Below are positions 33,793 to 42,511 of a DNA stretch of 64,000 bases, one piece after another. How positions within the stretch are numbered: the stretch's first letter is position 1; each line of letters starts with the position of its first letter. Under the pieces are notes generated by a model. It was not told the DNA's origin. It saw only the letters and a list, made by a program, of their open reading frames with translations, and did not search any database. The DNA is from Paenisporosarcina quisquiliarum_A (GTDB lineage: Bacteria > Bacillota > Bacilli > Bacillales_A > Planococcaceae). The stretch covers positions 1 to 64,000 of the forward strand of contig NZ_JBHZRU010000002.1 of the NCBI RefSeq assembly GCF_043641925.1, given 5' to 3'. Position numbers and translations under genes: made by a program.

Positions 33793-33828
33793 TAATGTCC
33801 CAAGTTTTATAATTTGGGACATTTTTCT
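33793..33828. terminator. Second terminator-like hairpin downstream of the repeat array
   Basis: AATGTCCCAA pairs with TTGGGACATT and is followed by TTTTC. Its stem sequence nearly duplicates the valS terminator stem, so the repeat array is bracketed by two related hairpins. Confidence 0.6.
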
Positions 33829-33921
33829 TTTAAGAAGTGATATCTTTTATTCGAGAGAACGTGATAGAATAAATTGAATTCTCGGAAATTCTGAGAATAT
33901 TGAGATTGAGGAGTGACCAAT

Positions 33922-35226
33922 GTGTTTATATCTGTTGATCAAGTAACTGAATACATTTATAACATGAACCAAAAAACGGAACGTAATAGTAGATTAAGTC
34001 GAATTCGATCGATTTTATCAGCATTGGGTAATCCACATGAACAGTTTCGCTCGATTCATATTGCAGGTTCTAACGGCAAAGGTTCCACTTTAAATGCTTT
34101 AAAAGAAATCCTAATGGCTGAAGGATTGAGAGTCGGAAGCTTTATTTCTCCGCATTTAGAAGTTGTCAACGAACGAATGATGATCAACAATCAAATGATT
34201 ACAGATGATCAGTTAATCCAATATATGAATGATATTTATCCATACCTTCAAGAAGGTCAAGTTGGAGAAGGATCCAACTTTTTTGAAATCCTGACAGTCA
34301 TTGCATTTGTCTATTATCGAGATATGGAAGTAGACATTGCCCTAATCGAAACAGGAATAGGCGGCACATTTGACTCGACAAATGTATTAACTCCATTATT
34401 ATCAATAATAACTTCGATTTCTTTAGATCATACACAAATTTTAGGCGATACAATAGAAGCGATTGCGCGTGAAAAAGCCGGAATTATTAAACCTGAAATT
34501 CCTGTAATAAGCGCAGTTAAAGATAGCCAAGCAGTACAAGTTATTGAAGAAAAAGCTAAATTAGAACAATCTCCAATTTTTCAATTATATAAAGATTTTA
34601 TAATTGAAGATGTGACTCAAAATATAAAAGTTCAACACTTTACTTATCAATTAAATGATATGCAATTGAAAGAGTTAACCATAAAAATGGCAGGACATCA
34701 TCAAATTGAAAATGCGTCGCTTGCAATAACGGCTGTTCTTTTGCTTAATAGCTTATATGGCTTTACTATTTCAGAAGAAAACATCCGACAAGGATTAGCA
34801 ACATCAAGTTGGGCTGCTCGTTTTGAAGAAGTGTTGCCGAATGTAATCATTGATGGTGCACACAATCCAGCGGGAATGGAAGTACTTATTAGAACTTTAA
34901 AACAACGTTACCTTACTGAAGAGATCCATGTTGTCTTTACAGCTCTAGATGATAAGGACATTAAATCGGTTCTGAACATGATCGATGAAGTGGCAACAAG
35001 CGTCATGATTACAGAGATTCATTTAAAGAATGCTGCTTCAGGAACATACATTTATGAAGCATCAAAACACCCGCACAAGGAATTAGAATTGAATTGGCAA
35101 GAAGCATTGGAAAAGACTTTGCAAAAAGTTAATGATCAAAGTGTGGTTGTTGTAACGGGTTCTTTATATTTTATGTCGTTAGCACGTCCTTATTTAAAAC
35201 AAAAAGCACATGTAGAAATTTTTTAA
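33922..35226 (+). CDS. folC: Folylpolyglutamate synthase family protein, copy 1
   Basis: Mur-ligase-type enzyme that adds glutamates to folates (FolC; some also act as dihydrofolate synthase). The 434-residue protein has the ATP-binding loop IAGSNGKGSTLNAL, the omega loop GIGGTFDSTNV and the C-terminal DGAHNPAGMEVL. It departs from the usual FolC pattern at two places (GSNGKGS for GTNGKGS; GGTFDSTN for GGRFDSTN). GAGGAG at 33908-33913 selects GTG 33922. A second folC follows directly; which copy is the main synthase cannot be told from sequence alone. Confidence 0.88.
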   Translation: MFISVDQVTEYIYNMNQKTERNSRLSRIRSILSALGNPHEQFRSIHIAGSNGKGSTLNALKEILMAEGLRVGSFISPHLEVVNERMMINNQMITDDQLIQYMNDIYPYLQEGQVGEGSNFFEILTVIAFVYYRDMEVDIALIETGIGGTFDSTNVLTPLLSIITSISLDHTQILGDTIEAIAREKAGIIKPEIPVISAVKDSQAVQVIEEKAKLEQSPIFQLYKDFIIEDVTQNIKVQHFTYQLNDMQLKELTIKMAGHHQIENASLAITAVLLLNSLYGFTISEENIRQGLATSSWAARFEEVLPNVIIDGAHNPAGMEVLIRTLKQRYLTEEIHVVFTALDDKDIKSVLNMIDEVATSVMITEIHLKNAASGTYIYEASKHPHKELELNWQEALEKTLQKVNDQSVVVVTGSLYFMSLARPYLKQKAHVEIF

Positions 35227-35229
35227 TAT

Positions 35230-35268
35230 TGCCCCTGCCTTTTAAACAAGGTGGGGTTCTTTTTAATT
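35230..35268 (+). terminator. Terminator between the two folC genes
   Basis: CCCCTGCCTT faces AAGGTGGGG across TTAAAC and is followed by TTCTTTTT. Confidence 0.7.
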
Positions 35269-35307
35269 TAGGTGCTTAATCAAATAAGTCTCAGAAAGGA
35301 AAAAATC

Positions 35308-36558
35308 ATGATTGCTAAATTTAACGAGTATAAAGAACGCTGGGAAGTGGAGAGTAGAAATACAATTGAACCTGGATTAGATCGAATGATTGAGGCACTT
35401 GAAAAAGTAGGGGACCCTCATAAGAATTTACATATTATTCACGTGGCTGGAACAAATGGCAAGGGTTCTACAATTGCGATGATGGAAGCGATGTTATCTG
35501 TGCATGGGTTGAAGACAGCCTGTTTTTATTCCCCATGTTTCTTTGACGTCCATGATCAAATTCAATTAAATGGTCGGTATATTTCCGAAACTCAATTAGA
35601 TCTTTTATTTAAAAAAGTGAAACAAGCTGGTTTAAGTGGTTTTTTAACAGATTTCGAACTCTTAACCGTTTTAGCTTTTATGGCATTTGAGGAATTTGAA
35701 GCTGATATTGTGCTAGTGGAAGCGGGTATGGGGGGGAGATTTGATAGTACGAATGTAGTAACTCCTTTACTATCCATTATTCCAAGTATTGCGATAGAGC
35801 ATGAGCAATTCCTAGGGACAACCCTAAGTGAAGTAGCCTATCATAAAGCAGGGATTATAAAGCAAGCGGTACCAGTCATTATTGGAAATTTAGATGATGA
35901 GTCTTTAAATGTAATGAAAGAAGAATGTGCTAAACAAAAAACGACTTGTTGGATTGAATCTAAAGATTTTATGTTAAAACAAGATGTTTATCGAGATTTT
36001 GAAGGAAATCAGATGGATGGAATTCAAATAGGATTGAAAGGGCAACATCAGCTTTTAAATGGAGCCATTGCAATCCGTGCGATTATTTATTTGTTAAAAA
36101 TGAAAAATAAAACTGTCGATGAAACAAAAATTCGAGATGCACTTCTAAATGTCTCATTGCAAGGTAGATTTGAAAAAATAAACAATCAACTTATTTTAGA
36201 TGGTGCTCACAATCCAGCAAGTATTCGAGTTTTAGTAGACACGATTAAAAAAGAGTTTCCTAATGACCCGATTCATTTTTTTGTTGGGTTAATAAAAGGC
36301 AAAAATGCAGTAGAGATTTTAAGCATTTTAGAGGAGATTGATGCAAAATTTACCTTCGTTGATTTCCCAGATGAGAGAGCGATGAGTGCGCGAAATTTGC
36401 TAAATTTAAGTAACGCTACTATTAAAAGTGTGACTAAAGACCCTATCGTAGAAATCGAAAAAATATTTTCCGGAAATAGTAAGATAATAGTAACAGGTTC
36501 CTTATATTTACTAGCAAATATTCGAAAAAAAGCTTTAAAAATGTTTACGAATATTTAG
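35308..36558 (+). CDS. folC: Folylpolyglutamate synthase family protein, copy 2
   Basis: A second complete FolC of 416 residues with consensus motifs: VAGTNGKGSTIAMM, GMGGRFDSTNVV and DGAHNPASIRVL. It aligns with copy 1 over its whole length but is clearly diverged, so the duplication is old or one copy was acquired. Because its motifs are canonical, this copy is a good candidate for the housekeeping enzyme, an inference. ATG 35308 follows AGAAAGGA by 8 bases. The unit has its own leader after a terminator. Confidence 0.9.
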   Translation: MIAKFNEYKERWEVESRNTIEPGLDRMIEALEKVGDPHKNLHIIHVAGTNGKGSTIAMMEAMLSVHGLKTACFYSPCFFDVHDQIQLNGRYISETQLDLLFKKVKQAGLSGFLTDFELLTVLAFMAFEEFEADIVLVEAGMGGRFDSTNVVTPLLSIIPSIAIEHEQFLGTTLSEVAYHKAGIIKQAVPVIIGNLDDESLNVMKEECAKQKTTCWIESKDFMLKQDVYRDFEGNQMDGIQIGLKGQHQLLNGAIAIRAIIYLLKMKNKTVDETKIRDALLNVSLQGRFEKINNQLILDGAHNPASIRVLVDTIKKEFPNDPIHFFVGLIKGKNAVEILSILEEIDAKFTFVDFPDERAMSARNLLNLSNATIKSVTKDPIVEIEKIFSGNSKIIVTGSLYLLANIRKKALKMFTNI

Positions 36559-36640
36559 AAAACAGTAATGACAAAACTTTCAATCTTTGATACGATGAAC
36601 TACGAACTAGATAAAATGTACCAATTTGAAAGGGGCTTAT

Positions 36641-38344
36641 ATGAACATATCGAAACAAGCAAAAATCAATATTTGGATATTGTGGTTTGTAACCGTCCCA
36701 ATTGGTCTCTATTTTTCCTATATAAATTTCGCACCATCGTCAGTCGAGTGGACATTGGTTTTAGCTTATATTGCAATAGCATTATTAACAGTTATTTTTC
36801 CATTTAAAGTGGCGGGAACTACGATTTTTTTAATCCAATGGATCAATCTTGCGACATTTTTAACATATGGACTTTTTGTCGAAATGATTATTACCCAAAT
36901 TGCAATCATTCCGTTGATGTATCGTATGAAATTTCAAATTGTTGATTTTCATCGTGTACTATTCAACTCATTTATGTTTTTTGCCATTTCGTTTATAACA
37001 GGCAGCTTTGTCATGTATTTAGGATACGAGGTAGGGAGCACGAATCTATCCGAAATTTTAATTTATAGCTGTATTTACTTAATAACATTAGTAATAGTGA
37101 ATCATATCATATTGCATTTTTATGTGAAACTTGAAGTGAAAGATCGAAAATTCTGGGAAAAAGACGTGTTTTGGGATTACACAGGTCTTATCATTACCTT
37201 GCCTTTTGGTATTACGCTGTATTTATTACAAATCCATGTTGGCCAAATAGCGTTTTTATTATTAGGTCTACCATTTTTAATGATTACCCTCGTGTTACGT
37301 ATGTACAATAACTCAGCTTTAGTAAATGACGACTTAGGTCGCGCAAGTAAAATCGGACATGAATTGGCAGATCGACTAAGTTCCGAAACGATTATCGATT
37401 TATTCGTGAAAAATATCGGCGAAATGTTGCCTTTAGATTATCTTTATATAATTGATTTTAAAGATGACAAATTTTACGTGATGAGAGCCATTGAACGTGG
37501 TGAAGAAAAGAAGTTGGAGCATTCTCATGAAGTATTATCGAAAAGTATTCCTGGAATTGTGTTTAAGAGAGACAAATCCATATTTTTCTCGAAGAAATCA
37601 GAATGGAAAGATATTAAAGCAGAGTTTCTTCCACACAAGACCGAGAGTATAATTGCCGTCCCTATTAGTCGAAATCAAAAAGTAGAAGGCATTTTAATGA
37701 TTGCCTCACGTAAAAAGCATGCGTTTGAATTACATCAATTACAGATTTTAAATCTACTTTGTTCATATTTTGCCGTATCACTTGAGAAAGCTAGATTTGT
37801 GCAAGATGCTGTATCGAAGAGTGAACGTTGTGGGTTAACTAAACTTTATAATTATCGTTATTTTGATCAAGAATTAGAGAAAAGGATGAATGATTTGTTA
37901 AATGGTAACCTTCGACAGCTTTCACTAATGATGATGGACATTGACCATTTCAAGAGTATCAATGATACATACGGCCATCAAAGTGGAAATGACATTTTGT
38001 ATGGGCTTGCGAGACTCATTGAGAAAGAAATTGGGGATAAAGGCATTATTGCTAGATACGGTGGGGAAGAGTTTGTGGTCTTGTTGCCAAATTATTCGAA
38101 GCAACAATCATTGAAACTTGCGGAAGACTTGAGAGAACTGATTGAGTCGACACCATTTGAAATACGCACAGACTTAGGTGAAAAACGTGATCTAACGAAA
38201 GTGCAAATCACAACAAGTATAGGAGTATCAACTGCGCCTGAAGATTGTGATGAGGCAATGGCACTCATTCGAAACGCCGATCGAGCACTTTACATCGGTG
38301 CCAAACGAGCTGGACGAAATCGAGTTGCTGAATATATTAAATAA
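36641..38344 (+). CDS. Membrane GAF-GGDEF diguanylate cyclase
   Basis: A 567-residue protein. The N-terminal 210 residues hold six or more hydrophobic helices, a GAF-like domain follows (about 230-390, SETIIDLFVKNIGEMLPLDYLYIIDF ... LEKARFVQDAV), then a GGDEF domain with the active form GGEEF at 474-478 (IARYGGEEFVVLLPN) and DIDHFKSINDTYGHQSGND. It should make cyclic di-GMP from GTP. The RxxD inhibitory site is absent, so product inhibition there is not expected. AAAGGGG at 36629-36635 selects ATG 36641. It lies directly upstream of the pilus block, and cyclic di-GMP commonly controls type IV pili. Confidence 0.9.
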   Translation: MNISKQAKINIWILWFVTVPIGLYFSYINFAPSSVEWTLVLAYIAIALLTVIFPFKVAGTTIFLIQWINLATFLTYGLFVEMIITQIAIIPLMYRMKFQIVDFHRVLFNSFMFFAISFITGSFVMYLGYEVGSTNLSEILIYSCIYLITLVIVNHIILHFYVKLEVKDRKFWEKDVFWDYTGLIITLPFGITLYLLQIHVGQIAFLLLGLPFLMITLVLRMYNNSALVNDDLGRASKIGHELADRLSSETIIDLFVKNIGEMLPLDYLYIIDFKDDKFYVMRAIERGEEKKLEHSHEVLSKSIPGIVFKRDKSIFFSKKSEWKDIKAEFLPHKTESIIAVPISRNQKVEGILMIASRKKHAFELHQLQILNLLCSYFAVSLEKARFVQDAVSKSERCGLTKLYNYRYFDQELEKRMNDLLNGNLRQLSLMMMDIDHFKSINDTYGHQSGNDILYGLARLIEKEIGDKGIIARYGGEEFVVLLPNYSKQQSLKLAEDLRELIESTPFEIRTDLGEKRDLTKVQITTSIGVSTAPEDCDEAMALIRNADRALYIGAKRAGRNRVAEYIK

Positions 38345-38349
38345 ATTCG

Positions 38350-38382
38350 AGAAAAGACAGGGAAAATGCCTGTCTTTTCTTT
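38350..38382 (+). terminator. Terminator after the diguanylate cyclase gene
   Basis: GAAAAGACAGG pairs perfectly with CCTGTCTTTTC around GAAAATG, followed by TTTCTT. Confidence 0.85.
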
Positions 38383-38432
38383 CTTATTCATTAATTTAAA
38401 CGGTATACTAATAGTGAAGTGAGGTGCCCAAT

Positions 38433-39206
38433 ATGACATTTGCAATAGGTTTAACGATTAGTTTTATTATTTTAAGTTTATTTATTTATGTTCTACCTAT
38501 TATTTCAAATAAAATTAGTTTAAGTGTTTTACTAATTATCACTACTCTTGCATTTGTTCTTAGTTCATTAATGGCCAATCTTTATTCACCATTAATCGGG
38601 ATTGGAATTTTCCTGTTACTTATAGGTTCACTATCATTATTAATTGGCAAAAAACGTATGTGGCTTGAAACTACTACAAATAAAAAGGCTTCGTCATCAA
38701 GAAGAAAAAGATTTAAGGAACTATCAGTTATCGAAGGAACTAATTTAGAGAATTTATCGTCAGTAGATGACCATATGCTTTACCACAAATCAAAAGATGA
38801 TCATTTTGTTGAATCACAAAGTCCTCAAAGTGTAATAGATTTGAAAGGTATGCATAGTGATATTAACCTAGGTGAATATGAAGTTGCAGCATCATCAGAT
38901 GAAATCAAATATAAAGATGAAACAAACATTGAAGTTAATGAGATCAGGGAAGAAAAAATACTTTATCAATTTGACAGTGAAGACGATATAAAACAAGAAA
39001 ATCAAATAGTTTTTAACGATGAACTATCTGATCAATGGATGGAAAAAAGACTTCAATCCTTATTCGATAATGAAAAAATTAGTGCTGATGCTATAAAAGA
39101 AAATTCATTTGAAAACATAGGTGACTTGGATAATTCAAGATATGAAGATTTGTCAGAAGGATATTTTAATCAAAGCGGGAGTGGAAAAAATGGCTCAAAA
39201 GAATAG
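38433..39206 (+). CDS. Membrane protein with acidic cytoplasmic tail, pilus-block associated
   Basis: A 257-residue protein with three hydrophobic segments in the first 75 residues (FAIGLTISFIILSLFIYVLP, LSVLLIITTLAFVLSSLM, LIGIGIFLLLIGSLSLLIG). These are followed by a basic patch (KKASSSRRKRFKE) and a long acidic, probably disordered tail. No known domain recognised. GAGGTG precedes ATG 38433 by 7 bases. Its end overlaps the start of the VanW-like gene by 17 bases, so the two are translated together and probably work together. Confidence 0.75.
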   Translation: MTFAIGLTISFIILSLFIYVLPIISNKISLSVLLIITTLAFVLSSLMANLYSPLIGIGIFLLLIGSLSLLIGKKRMWLETTTNKKASSSRRKRFKELSVIEGTNLENLSSVDDHMLYHKSKDDHFVESQSPQSVIDLKGMHSDINLGEYEVAASSDEIKYKDETNIEVNEIREEKILYQFDSEDDIKQENQIVFNDELSDQWMEKRLQSLFDNEKISADAIKENSFENIGDLDNSRYEDLSEGYFNQSGSGKNGSKE

Positions 39207-40545
39207 TCTTCAATTTTTCATTCTATCTCTTATAGTAGGAATTATTTTACTTGCGGGGACATTTTCTTTCACGAGCTTAACAAAAGCCGTACTAAACCCT
39301 GATTCTTTTACTCATTTTAAAGAAAATTCCTGGATTGGTCCCATTGATGTGTCTGGTTTAAATAAGGAGCAGTCTTTACAACTCTTATCTAAGAAAACGA
39401 ATGATTGGAAGAAAAAAAATCAAATAGCCACCCAATTTCTATTTGAAAGCGCAAAGATGGATCCCGAAACTTTAACGTTTGACGTCCAAGGTTCTGTGAA
39501 CACAGCTCTTAATGGACAAAGGAATCAGATGCAAGTTAATTTAAATGAGAATTTATGGAATGATCATTTATTAGAATTAGGTTTTACAGGACAAGAAGAT
39601 ATAGTAGACTTCGTCAACTTTAAACAAGATATTTTATCTTTTGCAACCGACTTACAACCAAATAGCGGAAACTTTAATTTAACTTCATACATAAATCCAC
39701 AAGAAACTGGTGTATCTGAAATTGCTCAAGCATCCATGCCGTTTTCATTAAGCGATGCTAGTATATCTAGTTGGATTCGAAAGCATACAACTATTAAAGT
39801 AGAACCTAATCAATCTCTTTCACTTAATGATATTTTCATTTCTGAACCTGAAGGACTTTATTCAGATGAATTCAAAACCATTTTGGCTTCAACGATATAT
39901 AAGGCAGCTTTAGAAAGTCCTTTTCAGATTTTGGAAAGAAATATTAGTCAAACCAATCCTTTTAAAATTCAAGCAGGATTTGAGGCTTTTATTGATGATA
40001 ATAAAGATTTTGTAATTGAGAATGTGTATGGGTTTCCTTTAAATATAGAAACAACACAATCAGGTAATCAACTGGTAGTTAAAATCAGTGGGCCCGATGT
40101 AGGTATTGAAATTGATCTAGACCCACTTAAGAGAAAAGTTTTGCCTTATCGCGTTCAAATCCAAACCATTGAAAAATCTGTTCCTCAGAAAACAGATGAG
40201 GGGGTCGAAGGTGTTGAGGTTAAGTTAACTCGAACCGTATTTTTGAATCGAGAGAAAAAAGCAACCTTCCATGTAGCAAACGATTTATATTTTCCTAAAC
40301 ACGAAATACAATATCGACATGAAGTCAAAGCAACTGAAATGACGCCTCCTACCTCAAATGATTCGTCAACAGGAGAAGGAACAAATAATAATTCAGTTGA
40401 TGGATTTCCGACTCCTAGTGTTCCTATTGGAGGAGGTAGTGGAGTAACGCCCAACCCAACACCAATTATTCCTCCAGGGGGAACGTCAACAGAATCTGAT
40501 TCAGATGAAATCCTTAAAGAAGATCAAACTAAAAATACAAAATAA
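39190..40545 (+). CDS. Divergent VanW-like surface protein with Pro/Gly-rich tail
   Basis: A 451-residue protein. One N-terminal membrane anchor (FFILSLIVGIILLAGTFSF) precedes an extracellular part. The middle shows a VanW-type layout: VEPNQSLSLNDIF (usual pattern P-G-x-x-F-S-F-N), a Y-x-A-A-L-x-S-P-F segment, ILERNISQTNP, IQAGFEAFIDDNKDFVIENV (usual G-x-D-A-x-I-x-x-x-x-D-L-x-F-x-N). The cysteine motif GGLCQ of most VanW domains is missing. The last 60 residues are a low-complexity Pro/Gly/Ser/Thr linker with an acidic end. GGGAGTGG selects ATG 39190. VanW proteins act at the cell envelope; the exact role is unknown. It converges on the minor-pilin genes. Confidence 0.65.
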   Translation: MAQKNSLQFFILSLIVGIILLAGTFSFTSLTKAVLNPDSFTHFKENSWIGPIDVSGLNKEQSLQLLSKKTNDWKKKNQIATQFLFESAKMDPETLTFDVQGSVNTALNGQRNQMQVNLNENLWNDHLLELGFTGQEDIVDFVNFKQDILSFATDLQPNSGNFNLTSYINPQETGVSEIAQASMPFSLSDASISSWIRKHTTIKVEPNQSLSLNDIFISEPEGLYSDEFKTILASTIYKAALESPFQILERNISQTNPFKIQAGFEAFIDDNKDFVIENVYGFPLNIETTQSGNQLVVKISGPDVGIEIDLDPLKRKVLPYRVQIQTIEKSVPQKTDEGVEGVEVKLTRTVFLNREKKATFHVANDLYFPKHEIQYRHEVKATEMTPPTSNDSSTGEGTNNNSVDGFPTPSVPIGGGSGVTPNPTPIIPPGGTSTESDSDEILKEDQTKNTK

Positions 40546-40546
40546 A

Positions 40547-40577
40547 AGGGAAGTGCCGATTTGGCACTTCCCTTAAT
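40547..40577. terminator. Bidirectional terminator between VanW-like and PilX-like genes
   Basis: AAGGGAAGTGCC pairs perfectly with GGCACTTCCCTT around GATTT, with A/T-rich flanks on both sides. It serves two converging operons. Confidence 0.85.
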
Positions 40578-42051
40578 TTTGAATATCATATTCTATCTGA
40601 TTTTCAATTGAAATGAGATTAATTGAACCATCTAGCTCTACTTCATAGTTTTGTCCTTCTGAATCACCTGAAGAACCTAAAGTACAAAACTCTTCGAATT
40701 TTGTTGAATCTAAAATAATAGGTAGTCTAGATCCTCCCTGTAGTGAATAAGTCACCGATGAAGTGTCTTTGATATAAAATTTGCTTGTTGCATCTATATC
40801 AAGCATACCTAATGAGGACGAATTACGAATACATACCTTTGAATTATTTTTTAATTGAAAAGCACCTTTTTGAGAAAGAGATGATTCAAAAATCATTATT
40901 GTATTATCCAACTGAATTTGTTGAGCTAATGAAGAATCTACATGGTGACTTTTTACATTTTTGAACTGTATGTTCTGATTAAATACAGTAGTTCCTCTCA
41001 CTTCTATATTACTTTCAGATAAGTTATTAATGTTTCCAAAGCTTGCATCACCCTTTGTGTAAAGTGTGAAATTTTGCCCGCCAATATTATGAAATGAACC
41101 CGAACCATTTAACATTATGGATAAACTATTGATGTTATTTAAATTGTTAAATGACGCATTATCAGTTCCTTGAATGATAACATTTTCAGCATTATTTAAA
41201 TTATCAAAATCAGCTTCTCCTTTAATATAAAAAGAAATATTTCCGTTTGAATTTAGATTACTCATATTTAAATTGCCATTTACATATAAAGTTGATTTTC
41301 CATAATTATTATTATTTGCATTAGAAAATGTTGAGCTTTTGGTTAAATAAACAGTAGAATTATATAAATAATCAATATCAAAAGGACTTGAGGAATTACA
41401 GATTATCCCTGAGAACCATTCATTCTTTTTGGATGGACAAAGATCATTTTCAGTTGGTGGGAATGGTGTAGGCAGGGTATCTTCAAAATTGGGTGGTATT
41501 ACAAATGATTCGTTACTTTCGCCAGTAGAACCATCTTTGGTTACCGTAATATTATAAATATTGTTTGGTAACTTAAATTTAACTAAATATTGTTCTGTTT
41601 TATTATTTACTAAACCTGAGATATACATAGTTACTAATAGGTTATTACCGCTATCAGTAATTATTGGTTCTTTATCAAGTTGATATTTTATATTGTCAGA
41701 GATTGGGGGAGGATATTTCGTTAAGTTTAATATTTTATTTTTGATAGTTAATAAAGCGTAATCTTCAATATCGTTTGCGTTTTTTTCAAAATCTAAATCT
41801 TTTTCCAATAAGGACACCTCGAGCTTAGCCTTATTTACTTCTTCAAAAAAAAGATTTAACACTTGAGCTTTGTAGGCTTCAACTCCCATATCTGTAATGT
41901 CAGAAAGAAGCAATCTATCATCCGTTTTTTCAACTTGCTTTTGTTGAGTTAATGTTAAAAATGATAAAGTGCCTATAAATCCAGATATGATTACAACTAG
42001 AAGTAGAGTTAAGAGGAGTGTATAACCATTTTGATTTGATATCGATTTCAT
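40573..42051 (-). CDS. Large prepilin (PilX/GspK-like) with beta-helix-like passenger domain
   Basis: A 492-residue protein starting with a type III (prepilin) leader: MKSISNQNG, then YTLLLTLLLVVIISGFIGTL. It lacks Glu at +5, as in GspK/PilX-type tip pilins. Residues 40-190 form a pilin-like stalk and 190-225 a Pro/Glu linker. About 225-440 is a regular repeat rich in Asn with alternating hydrophobic positions (for example GEADFDNLNN, NASFNNLNNI, GSGSFHNIGG, GDASFGNINN), the pattern of a parallel beta-helix. Two cysteine pairs may form disulfides (CPSKKNEWFSGIIC; later C residues). It is last of a three-gene minor-pilin operon. Likely a tip pilin carrying an adhesive or sensory domain, an inference. 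Confidence 0.75.
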   Translation of the reverse strand: MKSISNQNGYTLLLTLLLVVIISGFIGTLSFLTLTQQKQVEKTDDRLLLSDITDMGVEAYKAQVLNLFFEEVNKAKLEVSLLEKDLDFEKNANDIEDYALLTIKNKILNLTKYPPPISDNIKYQLDKEPIITDSGNNLLVTMYISGLVNNKTEQYLVKFKLPNNIYNITVTKDGSTGESNESFVIPPNFEDTLPTPFPPTENDLCPSKKNEWFSGIICNSSSPFDIDYLYNSTVYLTKSSTFSNANNNNYGKSTLYVNGNLNMSNLNSNGNISFYIKGEADFDNLNNAENVIIQGTDNASFNNLNNINSLSIMLNGSGSFHNIGGQNFTLYTKGDASFGNINNLSESNIEVRGTTVFNQNIQFKNVKSHHVDSSLAQQIQLDNTIMIFESSLSQKGAFQLKNNSKVCIRNSSSLGMLDIDATSKFYIKDTSSVTYSLQGGSRLPIILDSTKFEEFCTLGSSGDSEGQNYEVELDGSINLISIENQIEYDIQN

Positions 42052-42062
42052 GAAAACACTCC

Positions 42063-42500
42063 TTACTTAATTTTTGAAAATACGGTTTGAATTTTAATTT
42101 GCAAATTATTGTTTTCAGAACTAGTTAAAATTAGTGTCATTGGAAAGTCGAAATTATTTGGATATATCCGATCACCTGATTCAAATGAATTTGTTGATGA
42201 AATTTCATATAGTACCCCTGATTTATTGAAAAGATAACTCGCTTCAGAATCTGGTGTAATTTCAAGTGTCTTAAAGTCGGCATCTATTACAATTAAATAG
42301 CTTTCGGAATTCCTATGAACTTCTTGAAAAGTATTTATTATTAAATTTGCTTCTTGTTGAAGACTATTTTTTGTCAATTCAACATTGTTCGCGTGAAATG
42401 ATTGAAAGAAAAATGCCCAAATAATAGTTGAAAAAATGCCGAAAATTGTTATGGCAGCAAGCAATTCTATTAATGTTACTCCTTTTTCGTTTTGTACCAT
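42063..42500 (-). CDS. Minor prepilin, PilW/ComGF-like
   Basis: A 145-residue prepilin with a 7-residue leader ending in Gly: MVQNEKG, then VTLIELLAAITIFGIFSTII with Glu at +5. The remainder is a short soluble head. It would be processed by the prepilin peptidase at 50287 and enter the inner-membrane pool of pilins. It follows the previous minor pilin by 11 bases. The ribosome-binding site is weak, consistent with coupled translation. Confidence 0.85.
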   Translation of the reverse strand: MVQNEKGVTLIELLAAITIFGIFSTIIWAFFFQSFHANNVELTKNSLQQEANLIINTFQEVHRNSESYLIVIDADFKTLEITPDSEASYLFNKSGVLYEISSTNSFESGDRIYPNNFDFPMTLILTSSENNNLQIKIQTVFSKIK

Positions 42501-42511
42501 TAATTATTCGC

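Larger units (their letters stand above)
33596..33921. other. Gene-free stretch between valS and folC
   Basis: Holds a five-copy 21-base repeat array (33665-33765), a second terminator-like hairpin at 33793-33828, an extended -10 element TGATAGAAT at 33862-33870 and a small inverted repeat ATTCTC/GAGAAT at 33878-33898 just before folC. The only frame through the array is repetitive and lacks a ribosome-binding site. Confidence 0.6.

Noticed and set aside
33618..33812. 64-codon frame with Tyr-Ser-Ser every seven residues
   Set aside because: The periodicity is the 21-base DNA repeat read in frame. It has no ribosome-binding site and lies between terminators.
36568..36807. 79-codon plus-strand frame overlapping the diguanylate cyclase start
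   Set aside because: Runs in another frame through the membrane domain and has no ribosome-binding site.
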